From Hygrocybe punicea (taxonomy: Eukaryota; Basidiomycota; Agaricomycetes; Agaricales; Hygrophoraceae), in the NCBI GenBank assembly GCA_963556145.1, contig OY744470.1, forward strand, positions 62,001 through 126,000: DNA of 64,000 nucleotides, given 5' to 3'. A program made the translations under genes and the position numbers. Each line of letters starts with the position of its first letter. The first letter of the stretch is position 1. The notes beneath the pieces were generated by a model. The model saw nothing but the letters and a program-made list of their open reading frames with translations, had not been told where the DNA came from and did not search any database. This document shows positions 23,885 through 35,923 of the stretch, in pieces.

Positions 23885-25314
23885 AAACAAGGGTGAATAC
23901 TGACAGGGCCCCATTACCGGTTGAAACTTGGCACGAATTCGACGTAGGAGCTCTGAGTCTTCAGGGAACGTCTACGAAGGATTGAATGAATGAATTCCAA
24001 ATATCATTGGTGGCGCAACAGACCTCCCCAACAATGGCACACCAGTCATCGTCGTGTGTAAGGACTACTTGGGCGTCAGGCATCTAGAAATGGTGATAAG
24101 TCGAGTGAGTAGTCGAATGCTGTAAGATACGAACAGATTCGAGGAGAAAATTGTTGATAATCGTTGAAGGGTGATATGGCTGGTATATCGGTCAACGAGA
24201 GGTGTGACTCGAATTCTAACATGCTTACCTCTGATATTCCAGGAGCAACCTCGAGAACAACCTCGTCATCAACACATTCACCGGCTTTCGAGGAATCTTG
24301 CGGGCTTCCGGATTGGTTTCCGCTATTGAAACGTCTTGCAAACGTTTTCGAACTCCCAACAAATGGCACGGATGATCCATTTGATAGAATATCTTCAGGT
24401 TTGGAGTTTACGACGAAAGAAGCCTTGACCGGTCCCATCAATTTGGCTACCGGATTCTCTCGCACTGCCACCTTGTATCCACGAAGAAAAACACATTGGT
24501 TCTGAGGTGGGTTTCGTTCGCCTTCCACCAACTCCGGTCCAGTGCGTACTGCCGCAGGACTGCATGTTTCCCACTGCCATTCGAATAATGCACTTCCACC
24601 GCCAAGTTGAGTATTTTTGAAAGTAAGAGCAACTTCGCCCTCCGTCGAAATGTTGGAGAAAGATGCGACACCCCACGATGATGTCTTGTCACAACCTGTC
24701 ACGAAATACAGCGATCCGTTCGGGATACCTCGACGAAGTGTACCATTCACGAATTCATACCAGCTTGCAACGTGTTTTAAAGCGTAGTCTTTTAATCTGT
24801 CCGTAGGTCGGAGATCAAGAGCAGAAGCACCGTTGGGTAAGGCGAGAACGGCTCCTTCTTTGGACACTGAAAAAGGGTCGAACGCAAACAGTCATGAGGG
24901 CTTACGGATTAGTTGACACGGATATATCTCCATTCAGCCTCGTCTTATGTACCGACATACTCGCAACATGTGAGCCCCGTGAATGTCGGTGCAAGTTGGT
25001 TCGTATATCTCCGGGGCCTAACACCAAGAGTTCTGAACCAGGCAGGGCACCAACTGGATTTTCGGGGTGGTTCATTGAAAATATAGTCGAAAGTGCCGTC
25101 AGTGGTTATAACTCCTACATCTCCTGGAACCACGCTGTACGATTATGAACGACAGTAAGTAGCTCATTGAAACAAGTGTAATAGTTGAAGATTCTAACCC
25201 ATGTATTTTGTAGGAGTGTGGTAGGTCATCAGAGGGTTCAGGCGTCCAGATTGGAAATCCGAATCCTTTCGGGAGAAATTGACGAGCGTACACTGTACTG
25301 TCAGAGTGGGCCAT
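23885..25314 (-). CDS. Member of an uncharacterised basidiomycete protein family
   Basis: Read from ATG 25314 with ..LPKGFGFPIWTPEPSDDLP, then PGDVGVITTDGTFDYIFN (25135-25080). The main exon 24867-24076 carries SKEGAVLALPNGASALDLRP, LKDYALKHVASWYEFVNG, NGSLYFVTGCDKTSSWGVAS and WETCSPAAVRTGP. After an intron comes PDAQVVLTHDDDWCAIVGE and a last block DSELLRRIRAKFQPV. I recognise this block order from many hypothetical Agaricomycete proteins, but no function is known to me. Exons are mostly open. The end is uncertain because of a frame change near 23925. Confidence 0.6.
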
Positions 25315-25517
25315 TGAGGTGTTGTCACGAATACAGAGAGCGTACCTTTAAAACGTCGGAAACCTGATACAACGCTATGTATTGGCTGTGCCAGCCAACT
25401 AACGGTCACGGTGTTCTTCAGGCTTCTACCCGTGTGGACGGCTGTACAAATGAAGCAGTAAGCTGCCAAGTAAACTTGTAAACGGAGTGACACTTGACAA
25501 TGTACACTAAAACGTAC

Positions 25518-25922
25518 TATGGAAACCGAGAGTGATCAGCTAGTTTTCGGATCTGCCGTGTCAAGTCCGACGCGGCATGGCATCAAGACCCGGGACACCA
25601 TTCCTTAGTATTCTGAGTCACTCACTTTAAGAAAGTCTGTAATTATTTTCTTTCAATCTTTGAAAACAAAATTGAAAAAAACTGGATACTAGTCTGAATG
25701 GTCCCTGCTATAAGCCATTTGACTCACACAAATGCTGAGTCCTAGAATGCATAACAAATGACTACAAAAGTCATAAGTAAATGAAAGAAATAATGAAAGG
25801 CATCTAGCTCACCTCAGCATTTACATGAGTCAAATGGCTTCATTGTTATGGGACATCTTAGGGATGACTCCAGACAACAATCAAGTGATCAGAGAGTAAT
25901 GAGATGCAAGGATGAATTACAA
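25518..25922 (+). repeat. Left long terminal inverted repeat
   Basis: Inverse copy at 29966-30389. Contains a shorter internal inversion around AAGCCATTTGACTCA / TGAGTCAAATGGCTT. Confidence 0.85.
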
Positions 25923-27327
25923 GTACTAATTTATTAATTTTCTTTATTTCCTGCTGCTCTGCACAATTCAATCAATACCACATTGCTGTTGTGCCAAGGG
26001 CTCAACCCCTTAATAACTTGTATTGTGTCCACATTCACTGTGAATGAATGGAGTCTCATAGGTGCTGGCCTAGTAGATGTGTCAAAAGCACAGTAAACAT
26101 GAATGATACTGGACAAGTGTTTGGACAGTCAGTGCAAATATTTGGAGCAAGATAACCAAATGAGACAACATTTCTTCCTAGGCTGAACTTCAACTTTACA
26201 TGGGTTGGAATTTTACATGATTGCAGTAGCATTTCAAGACAATGATAATAAAAACAATGCAGCTATAACAGAGAGGTTCACAGAATTCCCTCCTTGCCTG
26301 AACCAGACCATCACTACCCTGATCCCAACAATTGAGAGGCTTTGAGAAAAGGGTATATATATGTTGACTCTTTTGCTCATTGTGAAGCCAACTTTTGTTA
26401 CCTAACTAGATCATGGAAAATATTGGACAATATGATATGCTCGTATACAACTTCCCTTACAACATTGAGCTAGGAGGGGTGCAGGAAGATAGAAGGCTGT
26501 AGAGCAACCTGGGACATTGCAAGCAATGGTGAGCATCAGAATCACAAGCTTATGCTGAAGCCTGAAGTATTTGCTATGGAATAAGTATTTACCATAGACT
26601 ACTGATTTAGCTTACAATTTGATTTGCACTACATATGACATAGATTACCTTGTTGCTAGGTGACATTTTAAGCTAGTGTAGAACACACTGACCATTTCTG
26701 CAACCGCTTTTCACCAATTCCTGCAGCTGCAACAACCTCTTTGTCCACAAGTAGACATAAATCCACCAAGCTGATTCTTTCCCCAAATTCATCATATCAT
26801 GTCATATCACTGTGCAACAGCCACACTTGTACACCAAAACATGAGAGTCATGCATAATGCAGCAAGGCTCAGGGCTGAAGAACAGGAGGTTGTTCAAATG
26901 ATAACCCCCAAAGACCCCAACAACACTGAAACCACATCAACAGAGAACAATAACAACATGACATCCAACCCATTACCACATGACCCCAGTGTGAATGTCT
27001 GTATGCATAGCAATGTATTGGAGGCAGGGTTCTGACTGATAAAACAGCTAAGGAAAGAATAAGATCTAAAGAATAAGCTAGAGAATATGTAAGTATATAT
27101 TATGAAAGTAGATGAAGGAGTATCATGTACATCTCAGTATGTTGTGGTAAACCATACTGAGATGTCCATATAAGGAATCTGTGACTAGGAGTGAATGATT
27201 ATATAGTAAAGGTAAATGAATGGAGTCCAGCTTGTATATTCAATACAATGGATGGTTACCGCTGTGGTGAATGTGGCCTTTGTAGGCAAGATTCAGGGGG
27301 TGCAAGTCCTTGTTGATGGGGTCAGAC

Positions 27328-27709
27328 TGTTAGAACCCAAACTCAACTTGTTTGTATGTATGTACACATAACACTATATACCTATATAGTATCTATCAAG
27401 AGTGTACTGAGAAAATGGTGAATAATGGAGTGGAGGGAATGTGAGGGGAAGGGAGATGAAAGGAAGGGAGATGAAGGGAAAGTAAGAGAGATCAGAGTTC
27501 ACAGAGATATCAATCTCTACACCACAGGCAACCAAGAAGCCCATCCTTGAGTCCTTGATGTATAAAAGGCTATAGTCAGTATGTGATTCATTAGAATTAG
27601 TCTGGTTCTCATCCCTCAGTTGTCTACTCTTGTACTATTGAACTTTCTGTTTTCTCTTCTGTGTTACGGATCGCTTCTGCAGCGGGCTCCGGCAACAATC
27701 AACTTAACA
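27328..27709 (+). repeat. LTR-like segment (solo LTR or remnant) nested in the inverted-repeat element
   Basis: Starts TGTTAGAACCC and ends ..AACTTAACA, so the tips TGTTA/TAACA are inverted as in LTRs. A TATAAAAGG box lies near 27561. No second copy and no 5-bp target duplication is seen in the window, so it may be a remnant. Confidence 0.5.
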
Positions 27710-29965
27710 GGGGATCAGCTTCCAGAGGGGAGAAGAGCAGTTTTCATTGTTGCTTACAGCTAAGACAACACTGCTATGAAGGAGGGGTCAAGGTCTAATG
27801 TCATTGCGAGCTGTGGGGGTTACCCAAAACAAGATGAGTCTGCCCCAAGAACCAGACTAAACGTAAAGAAAGGAAAAGAAGAAAAAGTCCGAACCAACAA
27901 CAAGAACAGTATATATAGTGACTGGTCTTGAGGGGAGGTAAATAGAAATACAACCATGAAGCCACAACATGTCCAACTCTACCATGTGTTCACCATGAGG
28001 CGTACATGAGGCGTTGTGATGGCGAGTTCTGTTGTAGACCCGGAATAGGAATCTACGGAAAGTGTGATCAGCTAAGAAGTGATCAGAGGAGTAAAGTCTT
28101 TCTAAGGTGTCTAGTCAATCCAACCTGAATCCGGGGTTCCGGATCAGAGGGGAAGCGAAGGGAGTGGAGTACGAAGACTAATATGGGTGATACGAATAGT
28201 GGACTCAGAAATAGAACTGAAGTGGGATAATAAGATGTAATATATGATGGGATGTGATATGATATGGTGTAATATGATGGGATGTGATAGGATAATATGA
28301 TATGGTTGTAGTATAAGGGTACATCTTTTATACTACTGGGAGTGAACCTGTGCTGTAGTAACTATGTACTACAAGTGAAGGCTGTAACTGATAGGGGCGG
28401 AGTGGAGTGGAGTATAGGAGGAATGGTGCTATGTACTAAGTAACAGGAAACGAAGATATATCATATGTAACTATAGACGTAGTGATTCCGGGTCGTTAGA
28501 GACATTGCATCTTGAGTATGAACGATTCCAGAGGGGGATCCGGAGCGGAATCGACGGAGAGGACCGGAATCGGGCAGAATCGACGATACATGAATGGGAA
28601 TGGGGGACGATGTGGGATACGAAGAGGATTTGGGTCCAGACAGCCCGGAGCCTCTACAGCGTCCTCATGTCGATGTTCTCGCAATCCAACTGGAGGCCCA
28701 GGTGTCATTGAGGATAGGAGAGGTCCGGATGACTCGGATGATTTGTCATTGGATCATGTGACATGCAGAATTGCCAATTCGCGGTCTACACTTGCTGTAA
28801 CGGGCAAGTGCACAGTTTGGCAAGTGCATTGCACGGTCGGGTCGAAGATGGGTATCGTCCAGTGTGGGGTTGGTGATGAGAGTGTCTTGAGGTAGCGTGG
28901 ATATAGCAGCAAGGTTGGTATGAAAGAAAATGAAGGAATGTATAGAGGTAAAAACCAACTAGGACAGTGGGCTAGTCGAGGTCAGACATGTGAACAGCAT
29001 AAGCTGTACCGGATGACGATGTCTGTGTCAATGACATATCGAGGGGCGGTGTCTTGTCCTGTGTGTGGAACAACGTGGTCCACCTGATGTCGGTATTTGT
29101 CCAAGAAAGGGTATCATTGTAAACGAGTGTGGGAGGTATCAAGATCATAGATGGAAAAGGATAAATGAATGTGGGTCCAGGTTTCGAGTCATGGCATGAG
29201 TGACAAGCTGTGGGAATAAGATGTCGGGTACTGCAATGAAGCAATGTTGTGTGAACAATATGCGATAGGGGTTGGTTCACTGTTTGGGAAGTCGTATGGT
29301 CTGTGGTTGAAGTCCAAAAGAATGTGCTTCGGCGATGGTCGGATTAGAGAGAACAGTGAAATGTCTTGTGATCGGGGATTGTTCAGGGCATGCATGCAGG
29401 TGAGGAATGTTGTCGGATAATCAGGGAGGATAATGGTAGGCACGGAATACGAAAGTGGAAACCATATATCCAGGTATGGCAATTGTCAATTACGTGGTGA
29501 GATATTGTCGAGGTGGAAGTCGGAAGTATCGATGGCAGAAGGGTTTCAGTACCGATGCCAAAGATAGATCATAACAAGGTAAAAACCGATGAGGAAGGTG
29601 ATGGCGATGCTGCCAATGATGATTACAGTAATTAGCTGTGTCGGGAGTACAGCCATTGTAAATCGGTTTGTTGTGGGATAAAGTCAACAATATGTCAGTG
29701 CGAGGGAAAAGACAATAGCAATGATGTCCATCGGCAAGGAGACTATTCGGGTACAGCAAGGTAACGTGGGGATGTGTCCATGGTCGGTCTGGATTGTTCT
29801 AGAAGAAAAGATGAAAAGAGAACAAGAACGAGAATAAACAACGATGTCCAAAAGAAGACAAAAGGTAAAAGGAAACGAAAAAGGAAGGTGTGATAAAGTG
29901 GAATCGTCATGGTGGGTAACGGAGTTGGAATCGGAGTTGCGGAGTTGAAAAACGTAACATTCTGT

Positions 29966-30389
29966 TTGTAATTCATCCTTGAGTCTCATTACTCTCTGAT
30001 CCCTTGATAGTTGTCTGACTTGCTGGAGCCATCCTATTAATTTCCCTAAGATGTCCCATAACAATGAAGCCATTTGACTCATGTAAATGCTGAGGTGAGC
30101 TAGATGCCTTTCATTATTTCTTTCATTTACTTATGACTTTTGTAGTCATTTGTTATGCATTCTAGGACTCAGCATTTGTGTGAGTCAAATGGCTTATAGC
30201 AGGGACCATTCAGACTAGTATCCAGTTTTTTTCAATTTTGTTTTCAAAGATTGAAAGAAAATAATTATAGACTTTCTTAAAGTGAGTGACTCAGAATACT
30301 AAGGAATGGTGTCCCGGGTCTTGATGCCATGCCGTGTCGGACTTGACACGGCAGATCCGAAAACTAGCTGATCACTCTCGGTTTCCATA
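29966..30389 (-). repeat. Right long terminal inverted repeat
   Basis: Inverse of 25518-25922; followed by the flanking duplication CGTAC. Confidence 0.85.
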
Positions 30390-30416
30390 CGTACGTGAGT
30401 TGTTAGGTGTTTACGG

Positions 30417-30894
30417 GTGTTGTCCAACGACTTGTATGATTTTGTCAAAGACCGCGACGTTCGCACACTCTCTACGGCTTTGTCTACCTCGGATGGCGTA
30501 ACCATATCAAACGCTCTCGGTGCACTTGGTTCAATGTTGCCAGGCACTAATCGAAACCCATCATCAACGACATTGGCTCCAGCATCATCCACGACCACCA
30601 CCCCCACGACCCCAAGCGGCTCAACACCCATCATCACCATCCCCCCCCGCCGAAGACCCACTCCTCCACCACCTCTCCTCCACATTGCTGGTCCACGGCC
30701 ACCACGCAAAGGCCTTTCGCATCACCTCACGAACACTGCTATACATCCATGCATTCACCCGCGCGCAGCCGCTCCCCATCCTTCGCCAAGCGGTTCTTGC
30801 AGCTTCGCCGGCGGTACGATCAATGATGCATCGGCAAGGCGCGAAGAACGTTGCCAAGCCCATCGCCCTTAGTGAGAAACAGCGGACGCGTTGA
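30417..30894 (+). pseudogene. RSM7: Mitochondrial ribosomal protein uS7 (RSM7), N-terminal and central part
   Basis: The plus strand reads DLYDFVKDRDVRTLSTAL.. and a Ser/Thr/Pro-rich linker. After a frame change at an eight-C run (about 30640) it reads the uS7 core: AEDPLLHHLSSTLLVHGHHA, FTRAQPLPILRQAV, SMMHRQGAKNVAKPIALSEK, then QRTR and a stop. uS7 is an rRNA-binding protein of the small subunit head. The rest of the protein is missing downstream on this strand but lies inverted at 30958-31172. The first exon is not placed; the long-TIR element ends just 28 bp upstream of this feature, so the gene's 5' region may also have been disrupted. Confidence 0.8.
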
Positions 30895-30957
30895 GTATTC
30901 TGAATACACAGCACACCATTCCAACCTTTTGTATGGCATAGCCAACCTCAGATGTGG

Positions 30958-31172
30958 TTATACACGCCATTGCGCATTGCCTCTGCATCGTCCACGGTGA
31001 GTCAAAAATAGACATTGCCAATGGGCGGGTAACCGTACCTGTTAACCATGGCAAAGCGATGAACCTCCTCCTTCTTCTTCAACGCCTCGCTATTACCTTG
31101 AACCACAGCGATAAGCTCCCGGGCCAACCTCTCCTCCACGGTCTTCCCACTCTTCTTCTCGCTACATTCTAT
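30958..31172 (-). pseudogene. RSM7: RSM7 C-terminal exons, inverted
   Basis: The minus strand reads SEKKSGKTVEERLARELIAV, then ALKKKEEVHRFAMVNR. An intron (about 31033-30983) leads to GNAQWRV and a stop at 30958. This is the uS7m C-terminus that should follow SEKQRTR at 30891. It is on the opposite strand, so a segment of about 280 bp (30893-31170) has been inverted. A short palindrome GTATTC-T-GAATAC sits at the left junction. Confidence 0.82.
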
Positions 31173-31182
31173 GGTATGACAT

Positions 31183-34100
31183 CTAGACATATTTCGAAAA
31201 GAACGGAATCAAGGACTGTGCTAGCGTATAACTGAACACCAATTTCGGTCCAACAACAAGAATCTATTTCAACAAAGAGCTCGGTTAGCACCCAACCCAA
31301 CAGAAAAGCATCTCTGTCTCTACTCTACCTTTGGCGTCAATCCTTTGAAGAATGCCGTTGGTCCCTCGTTCTTTAATAGATCTTTGATGACAACAACACC
31401 TGCTACCTTGTGTTCAAAGTTGGCGTTTTGAATGTGCGTTTTGATAGTGTCGAGGGGTGCGGCGATGGTAATGGAAGCCACAGCTCCCGCTACGGATGCG
31501 ATAAAATTTTGGGTTCCAGGTCGCCCGTGAATAGTCGGTTACGCCCAACACATATTCTTTAGTCACTGCCGACGCGCCAAAGAGCTGTGAAACGAAAGCA
31601 TGAGCATGGTTGACAAAACGGCGTTGTTTCAATGGTCGTGAATACGAAATTGATAATCTCCATCATAAACTATCCTACTCACTGCAAAGCTTCCTGGTGC
31701 ATTTCTCGCCATCGTCCACGCCCAACCGCGGTATAACGTCGTCCCTTCCTCCCTAAATATTTGAATAACACCTTGGCCCCGGAACGCTTCGGGATTCACT
31801 TGACATTTAATCTTGAGGACGTCCAGTGGTAAAAGTGCCTATGAATGTATACAACAAAATTTTGAAGAGGAAAAAAAATGAACATCCTATCCATTATACA
31901 ACAGAGCCATTTGCATGGCCGTGAAAGGGGAGGGTGGATGGGAGGGAAAAAATAGATGAGAGCACAGACCACTTCTCCGATTCCAGTCAAGCTGTATTTG
32001 GCGACAAACCATGGAACGATCAGCACATGATCAGCACCCGTAAACGACAGTACAGATATGCTACTTTACCTTCCAGCTGTCGCCTGTATCATCATCCTCC
32101 CCTTCCGTTCTCCAAACATATTCGTGAATTGAGCCTTGTAGTATTTGGTGATGAGGTCGTTGAACCAAGGCTGCCTGCCAAATTTGTATATCCGCTGTGC
32201 GACCTTGTATCCCGCAGCGTATCCGAGTCCGGGAAAGAGGTGGAGGAGTTTACGGCTTAGAGATGCGTTTGCGTTGTCCCTGAATATGATTTGGGAGAGC
32301 GTTGACATTGAAGCCTACGATCGACAACGGTGACGACAATATATGGATATGTGTATATAAATATAATACAGTATTCAATGGCTCCTTTGAACACTATGGC
32401 TCCTTTGAACACTTTCCATTTATTTCAACAGTTTTCAATCCTTCCACCTCAAACTTTCTACTATATGATAGTTGCATTATAGTGCTAGGTTGGGTATAAA
32501 ATTTAGAGCAGTTCATTCAGACATTTCATAAAATAAATCATAGACATTCCGTTGTATACACCTATCTTGTCTCATTCCAAATTTTATTTGGACTCGGGTA
32601 TCCTGGTACTTTCAAATGATGCTTTAAAATTTATCTAGACTTGTGCACATCCTTATCAATAATCTTTTCACCACTTGCACTCAAAAACTTGGGCCGTTAT
32701 TCAATTGTTATTCGACTTTTCCTGAAGCCTGTTGGTTTTTAAATGTATCACATGATCATTTCACAGCCCAGGGTTGCCTCACGATAACCTGCCCGTTTTT
32801 CAAGGTCTAGACATGAAATTTTTTGTTTGAGAGTAACACGACGACCTCTCTGCTCTATACATCATGGTTGGAAGGGCCAAATCCGCAACAAAGAAAGCAC
32901 AAATATTACGAGAGGAGAAAGACTATGTAATGGACCTAGCCATAGAAAACTATCACAAAGAACAACAGAAGCCGCCGACACTCAAGAAGAAGGGACTGCG
33001 GAGAATCTGTGTGGATATGACACATCAGTACTTCTTGGCAACAGGGAAAACGATTGCTTTGAATCACACCACACTCCATCATTTGGTTAACGGAGGCCAG
33101 AAACTTAGTGATTTCAATGCCGAGAAGGGCTGGTTGCTGAGGGAGGAGGTAGAGAAGGTGATTGAGTATGCGCTGGAAGTTGCACAGAGGGGGTTTCCTC
33201 TGAGTCACCATAGACTCAAGGAACATGTTGATGAAATTTGTCGGGCACGTCTTGGAGACCTGTTTCCTGCTGATGGTGTTGGCAAACAATGGACAAATCG
33301 CTTCATGGAGAAGCACTCTGATGTACTTGGGACGTACTGGTCACATTCGCTCGATAATGCTCGAGGCCGTGCTGTTAATCCAGCTACAAACGAGTCTTGG
33401 CACAACTTGCTTGAGGAGATGTTGCTAACTGGCGATGATGGAAAACCAATAGCACAGGAATGCCTGTGGGCGGTGGATGAAACCGGTTTCCAGCCAGCTG
33501 GAGGGCTTCGTGAAAGGGTGGTTGGACCTAAGGGTGTAAAAACTCAATATCAGCAACAGGACGGGAATCGAGAGACTATTACCGTTCTTGTGACAATCGG
33601 TGCTGATGGATCGACAATTCCACCTGCGGTTATCTTCAAGGGAAAGGCATATCAAACAAAGTGGCAACAAAATAATCCTGCCAATGTGTCATAAGCCACG
33701 AAAATAAATTTATTATTTGAAATTCACTGACAATCTCGTGTAGGCTTGGATATTCGCAAAAGGGGTGGACTGATGGTGAAATTGGAATCCTCTGGATAAA
33801 GCAATTTGATAATCAGACAAAAGACAAGGCCGATGGCCGTTATCGAGTCCTCCTCGTGGATGGACATAACTCACATTATACGCGAGGGTTCTTGGAATAT
33901 GCATGGGCACACAAAATTCACATCCTTTGCTATCCTGCACATACGACACACATATACCAGGGACTTGAGGTCGTTTGCTTTGGTATCTTGAAACACGAAT
34001 GGACGACAGAAAGGGATAAGGTGCTGCGAGAACATGGGGAAGTTGTGACGAAGCAAAACTTCCTAGCTGTTTATGGACGAGCTCACCTTTGTGCTCTCAC

Positions 34101-35570
34101 TCCAGAAGTCGTTTCTGCCGCATTCCGTAAAACAGGGGTGTGGCCATTCAATCGAGACGTGGTGACAAAGGAGATGATGGCTCCCAGTAAAGAAACCTCC
34201 TGCCAAGGGAGCCTTCCGATACGACCACCAAGCCCTGTGCGAATCATCACCGAAATGGTTTGTCAGTTAATCCGGCCACCTGACCAAGGAGGCGACAGTG
34301 ATGGTGATGGTGACATGAGTGATACTCCTGACGCACCTGGCAGCATCATTCAATCCGCCCTGGATAACCTTGCAACAACGTCCACGGCATTCCTTGTGAA
34401 TCCAGCGCCAATTGAATCTGCAGCTAATCTTCCAACGTTCATCCCTCTGCCTGTATCGCCCATGCGCTGAAGTCATGAATTGCTTGATATCGAGCCAGTC
34501 ACAGAGTGGGAGCGGGAGCTTCAAACTGCCCTGCATGATATGGAGCTTCAGAAGGCGTTCTACAAGGGTCAGGTGGTGGGACTGCACTCACAGATAATCC
34601 TGCAAGGGATGTATTGTGATTGTGTGCGTGGTCAACTAGCAACTCAGGAGAGGAAGAAAAACAAAGGGAAAAGTACCGCATTGCACACAGATGGTAATGC
34701 ACGCCTTCTGACAGGGAATGAATTCTTTGATTGGGTCGTCCAACATACTGAAGCGATGGAGGCAGCAGCTGTTGAAAAAGATATGCGGAAGCAGAACAAA
34801 CAAGCTCATAGGGGGGCAGAGCCAAGTGGAGGGAGGAGGAGGAGGCAAGAAAGAAGAGAAACAGTGAAAAAACGGCTGATTGGAAGGCAAAAGTGGCCGA
34901 ATGGGAGATAGAAAAAGCCGATGTGAAACGAGAAAAACGGCACATTCAGTGGAAGAAACCAGTCCGCGGACCCCTTGAAAAGGCCATTCCAAAGCCCAAG
35001 GCAAGGGAGGAGCATAACGAAGACAACGAACAAAGCAGCTCAAGTGACAATGAGCCAGATAGCGATGATTCCGCAGGTGATGAATAAGGTTGGCATGTTT
35101 CCCACGCCTGTTCAAAGGACGTACTAAACGCCCAAAACAGAAATTCATTGATATTTTTGTCTGTACCCCCCTTGCCTCAATTTTTTTTGCCATCGTAATA
35201 GTACACATATTAGCAATGAATTTGTGTTGTAGAAGAGTATTGGTAGTGTGACATTAATTGTGGTAAGAACAAAAACAATTTTGGCGTTCAAAGGAGCCAT
35301 TGAATACTGTACAAAGTTTTAAGAATTGTTCAGAGAAATGAAGGAACGACTTTACTTTGGCCTTGTTGCTCATCAGCCGTTTCGCTACGGTGTCTACTGG
35401 GTGGAATATGAGCAGTTCGGCGACACCTGGTATATGGTACAGCAAAAAACAAGAAGTTCAAAATTTCGATCGCGCGTCGAGTTGTTTAAGAGACGCCCAC
35501 CAGAGGCACCTGATCCCAACACTCGAGCCGTGCCGGAATCTCTACTCTTCCCATATATTGGCGGTGACAT
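31183..35570 (-). CDS. GGC1: Mitochondrial GTP/GDP carrier-like protein, pogo element in an intron
   Basis: A mitochondrial carrier (SLC25) resembling yeast Ggc1/Yhm1, which exchanges GTP and GDP across the inner membrane. ATG 35570 begins MSPPIYGKSRDSGTARVLG. The second exon has VAELLIFHPVDTVAKRLMSN (carrier signature Px[D/E]xx[K/R]). After an intron holding the 2.94-kb pogo element come SMSTLSQIIFRD, LLHLFPGLGYAAGYKV, then LLPLDVLKIKCQVNPEAFRG (second signature), APGSFALFGASAVTKEYVLG, and APLDTIKTHIQNANFEHK (third signature). The end is LIPFFSKYV with the stop at 31183-31185. One extra base in TDYSRATWNPK near 31517 shifts the frame. If that is an error, splicing could still give a carrier. 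Confidence 0.85.
32369..35309 (+). mobile_element. pogo-like Tc1/mariner-superfamily element, 2,941 bp
   Basis: The 24-bp terminal inverted repeats are perfect (32369-32392 and 35286-35309, starting CAGTATTCAATGG). They are flanked by TA on both sides (32367-32368, 35310-35311), the target duplication of this superfamily; CAGT tips are typical of pogo. It carries one transposase gene on the plus strand and lies in an intron of the carrier gene on the opposite strand. Confidence 0.93.
32864..35086 (+). pseudogene. pogo-type DDE transposase with nonsense and frameshift
   Basis: ATG 32864 (MVGRAKSATKKAQILREEKD). The N-terminal half has helix-turn-helix and CENP-B-type DNA-binding character (VEKVIEYALEVAQRGFPLSH). 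The catalytic part has WAVDETGFQPAGG (first D, about 33475) and, after an intron (33688-33749), YRVLLVDGHNSHYT (second D, about 33855). The third acidic position is in HTTHIYQGLEVVCFGILK, where most relatives have LDV and this one has E. TGA at 34468-34470 interrupts the reading, and the same frame continues (SHELLDIEPVTEWERELQ..) to about 34880. Then a frame change leads to an acidic end (..SDDSAGDE). The TGA is most simply a CGA-to-TGA change. Confidence 0.85.
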
Positions 35571-35923
35571 TCTGGGGGAGACCGAGGGGACAGAATCCTG
35601 TCACCAAATTTGAGCTTGGACAAAATTAGAGTCATGGTGGCAGTGAAGATTTTCTAACGTGCGGCCAAGGGCCGGTCTTCCAGGCAACTTCGCCATATGA
35701 AGGGAAAATTTGGTCATATGAAGATCCAGGTCGATGATGGGCTTGGTGGAGGCAGGTTTGTAGATGTTGGTGTGTTCCTGATTGGGATTGATGTGGGTGC
35801 ATTGAGGAAGAAGAGGAGTGTTGTGTCCTTTACCTTGCCCTTCATGGAAGTACAGGTGATCATTGTGCCTGTTGACGTGATCCCAAAGTCGCAGAGTGGG
35901 TCCCCGTTCTCAAGCAGGGTTAT

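Larger units (their letters stand above)
25518..30389. mobile_element. 4.87-kb element with ~400-bp terminal inverted repeats
   Basis: The left arm 25518-25922 is inversely repeated at 29966-30389, nearly identical with one ~19-bp length difference. The ends read TATGGAAACCGAG.. and ..CTCGGTTTCCAT. A short duplication ACGTAC flanks it (25512-25517 and 30389-30394; 5 or 6 bp depending on where the end is set). The 4-kb interior is AT-rich on the left and has no convincing gene. It holds an LTR-like segment at 27328-27709, a 13-bp-arm hairpin around 27129-27170, and GATATG-like tracts at 28230-28300. It is a non-autonomous or gutted DNA transposon; the superfamily is not fixed. Confidence 0.82.

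Noticed and set aside
28496..29976. Minus-strand open frames in the long-TIR element as genes
   Set aside because: Short, different frames, no shared motif or splice logic; composition looks non-coding.
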